Shown here: positions 7,985-15,738 of the stretch, piece by piece | Position numbering within the stretch: the first letter of the stretch is position 1 | How the letters are laid out: every line of letters begins with the position of its first letter | Source of the DNA: Cystobacter fuscus DSM 2262 | Lineage (GTDB): Bacteria > Myxococcota > Myxococcia > Myxococcales > Myxococcaceae | Reading direction: 5' to 3' | Assembly: GCF_000335475.2 (NCBI RefSeq) | Contig: NZ_ANAH02000016.1 | Location: forward strand, 45,974 to 109,973 | Length of the DNA stretch: 64,000 bases | Made by a program: the position numbers and the translations under genes | The notes under the pieces: model-generated | Told to the model about the DNA's origin: nothing | What the model saw: the letters and a program-made list of their open reading frames with translations, nothing else | Databases searched by the model: none

Positions 7985-8830
7985 GTGAGCATCCAGGACG
8001 CCTTGATCAGCGCCTCACGATTCGCCGCATCTCGGTGGCAAGCAGCTCGACTCGAGGGCAGAGAGGAAGAAGAGCGGCTCTGGCGCCAAGTGAACGAATA
8101 CAGGGCATTCCTAGGCGAAACAGGTCAGGTCTACCTGTTTGAAGACTACCTCAGGGAGATTGCTCCCACGCCACGCCCTCACGTGAGCCCCGCCCTCGAA
8201 GCGAGCAAGGATGCGACCTCGTATGCGGTCATGAGGCTTCTCCTGAAGGCTTTCGACGAGACGCCTGAGCCTGAACAGAAGCAGTCCGCAGTTGTCTTCA
8301 TCAACTTGGTCAACTTCATCGCCGACACCAAACAGCTCACGGCGGTCGAGGACTACGTCAACAATCGCCTCGAGTATGCTCCACTCGCCATCGCTCATTT
8401 CACGACACGAGACGATGCGGAGGCATGGCTGAAGGGGCTCGCGGAGCCACTCAGCCCGGCACGCATACTCATTGGCGATGAATATTATCTGGCCTGGTAT
8501 TCTCGTGAAGACAACGCTCGCGGCATGTACCGCGACTACATCATCGAGCCGTACATCGAAGAACTCGCCGCGAGAGGAATACCTCCCGCGACGCCCGCAT
8601 TCGAAACCCGTGCGGAAGCAGGGATGTGGCTGAAGAACCACCCCGCTGCTCCCTTTGACTTCGTGTCCATCGCCGGGGAGCACTACCTCGCGGTGCACCA
8701 CAAGCGGCTGATGCGCCACACGCTTCACCCCGTGGCCTCCACTTTGACGGAGTGGGAAGAGACGAAGCGGGCCGCCGAGCGTGAGCGGGCCCGAGATGCG
8801 GCGGCGGAGACCGAAGGAGGGGGAGAGTAG
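7985..8830 (+). CDS. Hypothetical protein with an internal repeat
   Basis: A 281-residue soluble protein that I do not assign to a family. A helical N-terminal half includes SIQDALISASRFAASRWQAA and an acidic stretch. The second half carries two copies of a roughly 38-residue unit: FTTRDDAEAWLKGL...ILIGDEYYLAWYS near 135-175 and FETRAEAGMWLKNH...VSIAGEHYLAVHH near 210-245. The tail is Arg/Glu/Ala-rich. GTG 7985 was chosen for the GGAGG 7 bases before it; upstream in-frame starts lack one. The position beside a toxin/immunity gene suggests a polymorphic-toxin related role, which is inference only. Confidence 0.65.
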   Translation: MSIQDALISASRFAASRWQAARLEGREEEERLWRQVNEYRAFLGETGQVYLFEDYLREIAPTPRPHVSPALEASKDATSYAVMRLLLKAFDETPEPEQKQSAVVFINLVNFIADTKQLTAVEDYVNNRLEYAPLAIAHFTTRDDAEAWLKGLAEPLSPARILIGDEYYLAWYSREDNARGMYRDYIIEPYIEELAARGIPPATPAFETRAEAGMWLKNHPAAPFDFVSIAGEHYLAVHHKRLMRHTLHPVASTLTEWEETKRAAERERARDAAAETEGGGE

Positions 8831-8929
8831 CGGCACATGGACCTGGAGCTCTTGAGTTGGAAGGCAGGTCACCTTCTGGGCGCTTCACCCAGGAGCGAGG
8901 GCATGGCTCGGCCTGGGGAGAGGTGAAGC

Positions 8930-9760
8930 TCAGACCTCCTCGTCTGGCAAGAGCGTGCGCAGCAGTTCATCGTCGGGACCGAGTGGCCGCCAGCCGGGCG
9001 GTGGCGGCGTGGCGAGGAGCGCTGCGACAACCCGCTCGGAGCGCTCCTGATGGGCTTCGGGGGTATAGCCGATCCAGCGGCCGAGTGCCTTGCCGACGGC
9101 GAAACGGGCCTGGTCGTCCATGACGGACGGCCAGCCATCGGGGAGACTCTCGGACAGCAGTCGAACGAGCACATCTCGCTCGAAGCGCGTCACCTGTTTG
9201 CGCTGCTCGGCCTCGGCGAGCAACCCACTCAATACCTGCACCGCGTTGACGTCGTCCTGACCGAGTTCTTCCGCCAGCGCCACCAGAGGGATGGTCGGGC
9301 GCGCTTCGGCAAAGGCAGTGAGCGAAGTGTATCCGCGCTCGCGGACCCGCTCATGTAGACGTACCTTCCAGTTCCCCTGCCAGGAACGATCTTCGTTCAA
9401 TGGTCCCCTCCAGGGGGTGAAGTTCATCGGGACTTTGTACTCCGTCATATTCGCCGCGACGATGTTCAGGATCTCGCTGCGCGTCAACCTCCGGCCGGTC
9501 GCCATCTCCGCTCCGCGCAGCACGCGCATGATCATCCGGTTCCATTCGCCAGCCCACATTCGACCCAGGCGCCAGTCGCCGCCGCCATGAATCGCTTCAT
9601 GGCTTGCCTGCTCCATCTCGACGCAGAATCGGTCGATGCTCATTTCGCCAGTGAAGCCGCGCTGCTCGAACCACTCGCGGAACTCTCGCGGCAGAACGTG
9701 GTGCCGCGGAGGCTCGTTCATTCCAGCCCCCGCTCTATCCGTCACGCGCATGCCGCGCAC
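8930..9760 (-). CDS. Truncated SitA-type toxin domain fused to immunity-like domain
   Basis: Residues 14-119 (from MNEPPRHHVLPREF, through SIDRFCVEMEQASHEAIHGG, to PMNFTPWRG) match the C-terminal toxin region of the SitA/TIGR02269 (DUF2380-like) lipoproteins of myxobacteria, with an HH...H pattern that suggests a His-Me-type nuclease. The lipoprotein signal and N-terminal body are missing. Residues 121-276 (from WKVRLHERVRERGYTSLTAF to GPDDELLRTLLPD) look like the separate immunity-type protein often found next to such toxins. The two are joined in one frame at a TTG codon (9398-9400) behind GGAGGGG. ATG 9721 may be the true start; 9760 is the first in-frame methionine. SitA toxins pass between kin cells by outer-membrane exchange; this remnant cannot be exported that way. 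Family recognition is from memory. Confidence 0.65.
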   Translation of the reverse strand: MRGMRVTDRAGAGMNEPPRHHVLPREFREWFEQRGFTGEMSIDRFCVEMEQASHEAIHGGGDWRLGRMWAGEWNRMIMRVLRGAEMATGRRLTRSEILNIVAANMTEYKVPMNFTPWRGPLNEDRSWQGNWKVRLHERVRERGYTSLTAFAEARPTIPLVALAEELGQDDVNAVQVLSGLLAEAEQRKQVTRFERDVLVRLLSESLPDGWPSVMDDQARFAVGKALGRWIGYTPEAHQERSERVVAALLATPPPPGWRPLGPDDELLRTLLPDEEV

Positions 9761-9819
9761 CTCGGGACCGTCCCCAGTGCGTCACGATTCCAGAGACAGT
9801 AGGTGCGCGATCCGTTGGA

Positions 9820-9849
9820 TGCCCGGGAGTCCAGTTCCACGTCCGGGCA
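9820..9849. promoter_or_regulatory. Inverted repeat upstream of kinase-like gene, copy 2
   Basis: TGCCCGG (9820-9826) and CCGGGCA (9843-9849) form a 7-base dyad with a 16-base spacer, about 70 bases before the ATG. It corresponds to the dyad at 6606-6633. Confidence 0.4.
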
Positions 9850-9919
9850 TCATGACCCCTTGGGTGTGGACAGCGGTCCGACATCGCGGGTAGGAAGAGT
9901 CGCTCATGGGAGGTATGGA

Positions 9920-10651
9920 ATGAGCGATACGCCAGAGTGGAAGGGACGTCGTCTGGGTGCATATCAGCTGGGTGAGCGGTTCCCGGATATCCCAGAGGAC
10001 GAAGGGCACCTCTATGCGGCGCACCATGTCGATACGGGAGAGCCCGCGCTGGTCCTGATGCCAGGCTCCGGCGACGACTGGCGCACGTCCGTCCCCTGGT
10101 GTGCGGAGACCACGAGGCTCACTGACCCGGACGCCCTGGTTCTTCACCCCAAGCGCGCCGACGGGGCGAAGCCGCCGAGGTTCCACGAACTGACCCTGGG
10201 CTTCATCCGCCTCGCGGCCTCCCTGGCGCAACTCGATGAGCGGGCGGATGTGCGGACCCACTTCATGCGTGGGCCACGGCCCATCCGTCCACGGCACCAG
10301 GCGACGCGCTGGGGACTCGCGGGCGTGGCCCTGGCGGTGGGCCTCGCCTTCCTGCTCTGGCCGCGCACGTCCACGCCTCCGGAGATGCGCGACCCACCCG
10401 ACGATACTCCCGTCCTCGTGAATCGACCGGGCTTTTCTTCACCGACCATTGCTTATCCGATGCCGGAGAAACCCTTGAAGGAGCAGGCCACGCCGCCCTG
10501 CACGCCCAAAACGGAAGTGGAACTTCGAGGTGGTTGCTGGGTGCGCCATCGAAGTGACGCTCCCTGTCCTCCAGGAACGGCTGAGTACCAGGGCGGGTGC
10601 TACGTGGCTGTCAAGAAGCCGGACCCGGAGCCACGCTCTATTCAGCCCTGA
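9920..10651 (+). CDS. Kinase-N-lobe-like single-pass membrane protein, copy 2
   Basis: Paralogue of the gene at 6706, same length (243 residues) and about 88% identical by hand alignment. It keeps the kinase-start-like region (GRRLGAYQLGERF), the membrane helix at 131-147 and all four C-terminal cysteines. Differences cluster between residues 113 and 230, on both sides of the helix and in the external linker; the first 80 residues are nearly unchanged, which suggests constraint on the cytoplasmic part. ATG 9920 follows GGGAGG at the same kind of spacing as copy 1. Function unknown. Confidence 0.72.
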   Translation: MSDTPEWKGRRLGAYQLGERFPDIPEDEGHLYAAHHVDTGEPALVLMPGSGDDWRTSVPWCAETTRLTDPDALVLHPKRADGAKPPRFHELTLGFIRLAASLAQLDERADVRTHFMRGPRPIRPRHQATRWGLAGVALAVGLAFLLWPRTSTPPEMRDPPDDTPVLVNRPGFSSPTIAYPMPEKPLKEQATPPCTPKTEVELRGGCWVRHRSDAPCPPGTAEYQGGCYVAVKKPDPEPRSIQP

Positions 10652-10782
10652 TCGGCTTGCTCCGAACCTCTGTGGTGCTCGATTCGAGCACCGGCGCGGC
10701 ATGCAGTCCTTTGACTCCCAAGAATCACCCTCCTCTTGTGCGCCGGACAGCGTCTCATAGTCAGGTCTTAATTTCACCTATG

Positions 10783-10808
10783 CTCACCACGGTTCGGGTG
10801 AGTATACT
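10783..10808 (+). promoter_or_regulatory. Candidate promoter/operator of the AAA-DUF4435 operon
   Basis: A TATACT hexamer at 10803-10808 fits a -10 box. Immediately before it lies a perfect 6-base dyad, CTCACC (10783-10788) and GGTGAG (10797-10802), 8 bases apart, covering the spacer where a repressor would block polymerase. No good -35 hexamer is visible at 16-18 bases. The start codon at 10904 would leave a leader of roughly 90 bases. Confidence 0.4.
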
Positions 10809-10903
10809 CTCTGCTTATGTCGACGAAGTGAAGGCCTCAAGACATTGAAATTCAAGCGTCTCAGATCTCTTTCTGAAAATTGCCACTGACCTCCAGGTAG
10901 AAA

Positions 10904-12340
10904 ATGAGCGAGTCCAAAATGGGTAACCACCAGCTAAAAGCATTCGAAATCTGTGGATTGCACGGAGATCGCGATGTTCGCCTTGAAACAAACAGTCCAG
11001 TCAAAATACTTGTCGATAAAAATGGCTCAGGGAAGACAACAGTCCTAAGCACGTTGTTTCATATGTTGACCGGAAGGCTCAATCGCCTGAGACGTCTGAA
11101 TTTTTCAGAAATCAGTATCGAGTTCGATACAGGGGAGAAAATAAAAATAGAAAGCAGTCTGTTTGGCCGCCCGCCGCAAGATTTGATGGAGGACAGAGAT
11201 CAGCGAACCAATCGATATCAAATGCTGGCAATACAGATTTTTGATTTTTTGGGAGAGCGTGATTTTGAGTCGCTTGTTAATTTATTACGCCGATACCCGG
11301 AAGGTGCCGCTGCGCGAAATTCAAAAATCATGCGCGCGAGTGCCCTACTTGGAGCCAGTCCCAAGGAAATTATGGTGTCTATTGAGTCTTTTGGAAGAGA
11401 AATCTTAAGGCAAAACACAGCAAGGCACACAGTTTCTCCGCTCCAGGAATTGCATAATATCTACCCGTATCCGGTGTTGTATTTCCCCACGTATCGCAGG
11501 ATTGAGGAGGATTTGCATACGCTTGGTTACTCAGAGCCAGATCTGCCTCGCGATGAGCAGTTGATTCAATTCGGGATGAGCGACGTTCAGCAACGACTTG
11601 AAAAGATAACAACACAAATTCGCGATTCCTCGATTGAATGGTATTCAAAAATAAATGGGCGCATTCTTACTGAATTGATTGACGGCATACAGGTCACAGA
11701 GGAAATGAGAAGCAGTCTGCAGGATGCCGAGGCGCTGCGCATTGTATTGGATCGTGTCGGCGAAAACATAGATGAACAGCACAAAAAGCATATCCTTGAA
11801 TTGATACGGACGGGACGAATACAAGGGGATCAGTACTCACCTCTTGTGTACTTTCTCTCTAACCTTGGAAAAGTCTACGAGCAGCAGAGAGACAAGGATA
11901 ATATGATTAAAGACTTTGTTCGAGTTGCGAATAGCTACCTTGATGACAAGGAGGTTGTTTACAATGAGAGCAAGCTTCAAATAAATATCATACACAAGAA
12001 GACGGGGCGTCGCGTTGATGTTGAACGATTGTCTTCCGGCGAAAAGCAGATTGTTTCTATTTTCTCGCGTCTTTATTTGTCGCCTCATCGAGAGTATGTT
12101 ATATTGTTTGATGAGCCGGAGTTGTCGCTTTCAATCGAGTGGCAGAAACGCCTTCTCGAAGACATCGTGGCCTCACATCGGTGCAAGTTGCTGATCGCCG
12201 CTACGCACTCGCCCTTTATCTTTGAAAATAGTCTTGATCAGTACGCCGGCGAATTAACGGTAACCGCAAGCGAGATCACCGAAAACGCAAAGGTCGATCC
12301 AGAAGAGTCGACCTCCAGTATAGAGGATGGTGATGAGTGA
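10904..12340 (+). CDS. ariA: AAA family ATPase, PARIS AriA-like
   Basis: A 478-residue ABC/SMC-type ATPase with an inserted helical middle, as in OLD/AAA_15 proteins. Seen: P-loop ILVDKNGSGKTT near residue 40, signature ERLSSGEKQIVS near 376, Walker B VILFDEPELSLS near 403, and the H-loop AATHSP near 430. The first glycine of the P-loop is Asp, which is unusual. Size and pairing with a DUF4435 protein match AriA of PARIS, an anti-phage system that responds to phage anti-restriction proteins; AriA forms the sensing scaffold. Codon use is AT-rich and unlike the ~70% GC flanks, so the operon was acquired. ATG 10904 was chosen; 10919 is possible. The stop overlaps the next start (TGATG). Confidence 0.75.
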   Translation: MSESKMGNHQLKAFEICGLHGDRDVRLETNSPVKILVDKNGSGKTTVLSTLFHMLTGRLNRLRRLNFSEISIEFDTGEKIKIESSLFGRPPQDLMEDRDQRTNRYQMLAIQIFDFLGERDFESLVNLLRRYPEGAAARNSKIMRASALLGASPKEIMVSIESFGREILRQNTARHTVSPLQELHNIYPYPVLYFPTYRRIEEDLHTLGYSEPDLPRDEQLIQFGMSDVQQRLEKITTQIRDSSIEWYSKINGRILTELIDGIQVTEEMRSSLQDAEALRIVLDRVGENIDEQHKKHILELIRTGRIQGDQYSPLVYFLSNLGKVYEQQRDKDNMIKDFVRVANSYLDDKEVVYNESKLQINIIHKKTGRRVDVERLSSGEKQIVSIFSRLYLSPHREYVILFDEPELSLSIEWQKRLLEDIVASHRCKLLIAATHSPFIFENSLDQYAGELTVTASEITENAKVDPEESTSSIEDGDE

Positions 12341-13302
12341 TGAGCCGCGCTGATGAGTTGAGGTTCGCTCGCAGCAGTTATGCTGTGGCGTGGCGAAACT
12401 TCCTTAAAGGAGTTTCATCCGACCCTGAAGCTTTGTTTTGTTTTTTTGAGGGTGAAGATCTTAAATATTACGCAGTACGAATTGAGTTGGTGGCAAGGCC
12501 CTCGAAGTACCGTCAGCTTATTGTTGGAGGGCGGGCTGGAGTAATTCAGATTCTTAATTTGGTACTCAGTGTAGACGGGGGGCGTTATGCGAATTCCCAT
12601 CTTGTGTTTTTTGTTGATAAGGACTTTGTTGCTCCATCTCTCGTGAATGATCTGATCTATGTTACTCCTTGCTATTCTATAGAAAATCTATACGCAACCA
12701 GAACGGCGCTTGAACGTATTCTTGCTAGTGAGTTTGGGTTGTCGCATGGAGAGCCATCTTTTGAGTCCGCTCTTAGATTTTTTCAACTGTCTCTTGAGAA
12801 CTTTAATGCCGCAACCAGAGTGCTTAATGGGTGGTTGCGGCAGCAACGAATAAAGGAGGATGAGGCGGAGAGAATCAAGGAGACGATTGCTTCATTGAAT
12901 TTACGAGATGTTCGAGTCTGGGAGTTTGTGGAACAACAGTTACCAAAGTTCATGCCTAAATACTCCATTGCCTCGCTAGATAAAAGGTTTGGGCGAACCT
13001 CTAGTCCTTCTGATGTGTCGGAAATGGATTCTTGGATCGCCGACGAGGCAAATGTCCCCGGAGTTGTGCATAGGGGGAAATTTCAGATGGAATTTTTACA
13101 TGTTGTTCTTACCTTTTTGATAGACGACGCAAACAGCAAAAGCCCCGGGGTGTTTCTTACAACACGTCGAGTCGCACTGACTGTCCAGAAGGGCAATATC
13201 CTTTCGCAGTTGGCTCAGTACGCGGATACTCCAGCGTGTCTGGTGAATTTTCTTGAGAGAGTTCATCGAAAGATGATGTCGGGCACAAAAGCTGAGCCCT
13301 AG
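12340..13302 (+). CDS. ariB: DUF4435 TOPRIM-like effector, PARIS AriB-like
   Basis: A 320-residue protein with DUF4435 hallmarks: FFEGEDLKYY (Glu 38 as TOPRIM acidic residue), VFFVDKDF (Asp 93 and Asp 95, the DxD), and TPCYSIENLY at 109-118. In PARIS the AriB TOPRIM nuclease is released from AriA when a phage inhibitor is sensed and cleaves host tRNA, causing abortive infection; that is family knowledge. All expected acidic residues are present, so activity is plausible. The ATG at 12340 shares its A with the ariA stop, so translation is coupled. It is even more AT-rich than ariA: the 60 bases from 12421 hold only 22 G or C. A different AAA/DUF4435 pair with another trigger remains possible. 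Confidence 0.75.
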   Translation: MSRADELRFARSSYAVAWRNFLKGVSSDPEALFCFFEGEDLKYYAVRIELVARPSKYRQLIVGGRAGVIQILNLVLSVDGGRYANSHLVFFVDKDFVAPSLVNDLIYVTPCYSIENLYATRTALERILASEFGLSHGEPSFESALRFFQLSLENFNAATRVLNGWLRQQRIKEDEAERIKETIASLNLRDVRVWEFVEQQLPKFMPKYSIASLDKRFGRTSSPSDVSEMDSWIADEANVPGVVHRGKFQMEFLHVVLTFLIDDANSKSPGVFLTTRRVALTVQKGNILSQLAQYADTPACLVNFLERVHRKMMSGTKAEP

Positions 13303-13459
13303 GGCTGGAATTACCGCAGGGGGTTTAAACGGCTTGCTCAGGGCGAGAAACACAGCAAACTGCGCCTTGAACGAGCTGTCAGGTTCCCGGACCGGCGCGC
13401 GACGCGGATGAGGCCGAGACCTCTTGACCGGCCAGACTCCAGTCCTGGAGCACTCGGCG

Positions 13460-14785
13460 CTACAGCAGTCCCCGTGCCTTCACGTGGAGATAGGTATTGA
13501 CGGCGGCGGCGCCAAAGCCTTTCGCGGACGCGCGCACGACGAGCGCTCCCGCGTCGCGCAGGGTGAGCGCGGTGCGCTGGTAGTCCTCCTCCAGGCGCGC
13601 GGCGGCCTGGCGCGCGTAGGCATCCGGCACCGAGTCGGGCACGGCGGTGGCGGCCTTCTGTAAATCCTCGTCCAGCAGCGAGGCCACCACGGGCAGGTGC
13701 CGGGGGCGCAGGGCCAGCGTGCGCGAGAGCAGCGTGCCCGAGGCGTCCGGATCCACCAGGTCCGTGAACAGCACCACCAGCGAGCGGCGCGAGGAGCGCG
13801 CGAAGGCGAAGTCATAGGCGCGCCCGTAGTCGCTCTCCTCGAGGGCGGCCTCGGCGCGGTAGAGCGACTCGGTGATGAGGCGCAGGTGCTCGTGGCCCTT
13901 GCGGGGAGGAAGGCTCGCGTGCACGTCGCTGGCGAAGGCGAGCACGCCCACCAGGTCCCCCGCGTCCAGGCTCACCTTGGCCAGACGCAGCGCCGCGTCC
14001 ACCGCATGGTCGAGCTTGCGGCGGCCCTCCACGCGGCCCGCCATGTGGCGCCCGCAGTCGAGCATCAGCAGGACGGGCTGGTTGCGCTCGGGCTGGTACA
14101 CGCGCACGGTGGTGCGGCCCCGCCGCGCCGTCGCCTTCCAGTCCACCGAGCGGTAGTCGTCACCCGGGCGGTACTCGCGCAGGGACTCGAATTCACGGCC
14201 CTCGGCGGAGCGGCGCAGGAGGCGTTCGGCGGGCGCGTCCGAGGCGAGGGTGAGCGCGAGCGCCTCGCGCGACAGGGCGGTGAGGTCCGGGTACACCTTC
14301 ACGCTCTGGGCCGCGAACACGCGCACCTGCCGCGCGCACAGGCCCAGTGGCCCCAACAGACGCAGGTGCATGTCCCCCAGGCGCAGGTCTCCGCGCGTGA
14401 GGGGCGTGAGTGAGTAGGAGAGGGTGACGGAGGGCGCCTCGGGGGTGAGGGCGAAGGGCTGCTCGTGCCCGCGCACGTCCACTCCGGAGGGCACCTCGTC
14501 GCGCACCCGTCCGCGTAGGGCCCGCGCGCCGCGCGACTCCACCACCAGGCGCACCGTCTGGGCGACGCCCGAGGAGAGCACGGGCTCCACCTCGCGCCGC
14601 ACCGTCACGTCCGAGGCGCGTGGCGCGGCGAGAAAGTCCCCCACGCACAGCGCGAGCACCACCCCGTCCAGCGCGAGCGCGAGCCAGAGGAAGACATCCC
14701 CCGCCACGGCGAGCGCCGCGGGCACCAGGGCGAGTGAGACGAGGGCCACGGCGAGTCCCGTGGGGACGGGCCGGCCGGCGCTCAC
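13460..14785 (-). CDS. DUF58 domain protein
   Basis: A 441-residue membrane protein. Two hydrophobic segments near residues 8-50 anchor it, followed by a beta-rich region and the DUF58/VWA-like core: [20 protein letters not shown], then [18 protein letters not shown] and [11 protein letters not shown], ending with a VWA-type [14 protein letters not shown] strand. DUF58 proteins accompany MoxR ATPases and are thought to help assemble or chaperone envelope complexes. The GTG start at 14785 overlaps the upstream MoxR stop (GTGA), so they are translationally coupled. The first conserved residues directly follow this start. Nothing indicates loss of function. Confidence 0.88.
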   Translation of the reverse strand: MSAGRPVPTGLAVALVSLALVPAALAVAGDVFLWLALALDGVVLALCVGDFLAAPRASDVTVRREVEPVLSSGVAQTVRLVVESRGARALRGRVRDEVPSGVDVRGHEQPFALTPEAPSVTLSYSLTPLTRGDLRLGDMHLRLLGPLGLCARQVRVFAAQSVKVYPDLTALSREALALTLASDAPAERLLRRSAEGREFESLREYRPGDDYRSVDWKATARRGRTTVRVYQPERNQPVLLMLDCGRHMAGRVEGRRKLDHAVDAALRLAKVSLDAGDLVGVLAFASDVHASLPPRKGHEHLRLITESLYRAEAALEESDYGRAYDFAFARSSRRSLVVLFTDLVDPDASGTLLSRTLALRPRHLPVVASLLDEDLQKAATAVPDSVPDAYARQAAARLEEDYQRTALTLRDAGALVVRASAKGFGAAAVNTYLHVKARGLL

Positions 14786-15738
14786 CGGGGTACCTGGACG
14801 CGCTCCAGCGTGTGGCGGAGCACGTCATCCGCGGTGAGGCCCTCCACCTCCGCCTCCGCCTTGAGCAGCAGGCGGTGGTTGAGGACGCTCGGGCACACGG
14901 CCTTCACCTCGTCCGGGGTGACGAAGTCGCGGCCGTGCAGGGCCGCGCGGGCCTTGGCCGCCGCGAGCAGCGCCTGTGCCGAGCGCGGCGAGGCCCCCAG
15001 GCGCACGCGCGGGTTGGCGCGCGTCTCGCGGATGAGGCGCACCGTGTAGTCGAGGATGGAGTCGTCACAGGCCACGGCCGCCGCGCGCGCCTGCAACTCC
15101 AGCAGCGTGGGCGCGTCCAGCACCCGCTCCACCTGGGGCGGGCGGCCCTGGCGCTGGTGGAAGGCGCGCACCATGTCCAGCTCCGCCTCGGGCGACGGGT
15201 AGCCCACGCGCACCCGCATCAGGAAGCGATCGAGCTGGGCCTCGGGCAGGGGATAGGTGCCCTCGAGCTCCAGCGGGTTCTGCGTAGCCACCACGAAGAA
15301 GTGCGCGGGGAGCGCGTGCGCGGTGCCCTCGAGGGTGACCTGACGCTCCTCCATGGCCTCCAGGAGCGCGGACTGCGTCTTGGGCGGGGTGCGGTTGATC
15401 TCATCGGCCACCAGCACCTCGGTGAAGATGGGGCCCTTGACGAGCTGGAAGGCGCCCTCCTGGGGCCGGAAGACGTGGGTGCCGAGGATGTCGCTCGGCA
15501 TCAGGTCCGGGGTGAACTGGACGCGGGTGAAGCCCAGGCCGAGCGCCGAGGCCATGCTGCGCGCGGTGAGCGTCTTGGCCACGCCGGGCACGCCCTCGAG
15601 CAGCACGTGGCCCCGCGCGAGGAACGCGGTGACGAGGTCGGCCACGACGTGGGGCTGGCCGAGCACCGTCCCGCTCAGGGCCCGCAGCAGCCGATCGAGG
15701 GAAGAGGCGGTGCTGGCCGGCGAGGGGGACGGCGTCAT
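14782..15738 (-). CDS. MoxR family AAA+ ATPase
   Basis: A 318-residue AAA+ ATPase. Seen: [20 protein letters not shown] with the MoxR-type Walker A (GVPGVAKT), [12 protein letters not shown], Walker [21 protein letters not shown], the VATQNPLE sensor 1 strand, and the C-terminal lid with [11 protein letters not shown]. MoxR proteins act as chaperone-like ATPases with DUF58 and VWA partners. The start at 15738 overlaps the preceding stop (ATGA); an upstream in-frame extension lies inside the neighbouring gene and is not used. Middle gene of a three-gene operon. Confidence 0.92.
   Translation of the reverse strand: MTPSPSPASTASSLDRLLRALSGTVLGQPHVVADLVTAFLARGHVLLEGVPGVAKTLTARSMASALGLGFTRVQFTPDLMPSDILGTHVFRPQEGAFQLVKGPIFTEVLVADEINRTPPKTQSALLEAMEERQVTLEGTAHALPAHFFVVATQNPLELEGTYPLPEAQLDRFLMRVRVGYPSPEAELDMVRAFHQRQGRPPQVERVLDAPTLLELQARAAAVACDDSILDYTVRLIRETRANPRVRLGASPRSAQALLAAAKARAALHGRDFVTPDEVKAVCPSVLNHRLLLKAEAEVEGLTADDVLRHTLERVQVPR

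Larger units (their letters stand above)
9789..10651 (+). repeat. Direct repeat copy 2 (kinase-like gene with upstream region)
   Basis: Second copy of the unit at 6573-7437, same orientation, starts 3.2 kb apart. Recombination between the copies would delete the cupin, the internally repeated gene and the toxin/immunity gene. Confidence 0.85.

Noticed and set aside
10652..10903. Possible small gene or remnant before the AAA-DUF4435 operon
   Set aside because: Short open frames here lack ribosome binding sites and coherent codon use; only a promoter candidate was kept.
13295..13306. AGCCCTAGGGCT palindrome at the ariB stop codon
   Set aside because: A perfect palindrome with no loop; unlikely to be a terminator or attachment site, and no partner copy was found at the left island edge.
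13437..13450. CTCCAG-TC-CTGGAG dyad after the DUF58 gene
   Set aside because: A 2-base spacer cannot form a hairpin loop and no T-run follows; not a terminator. It may be chance.
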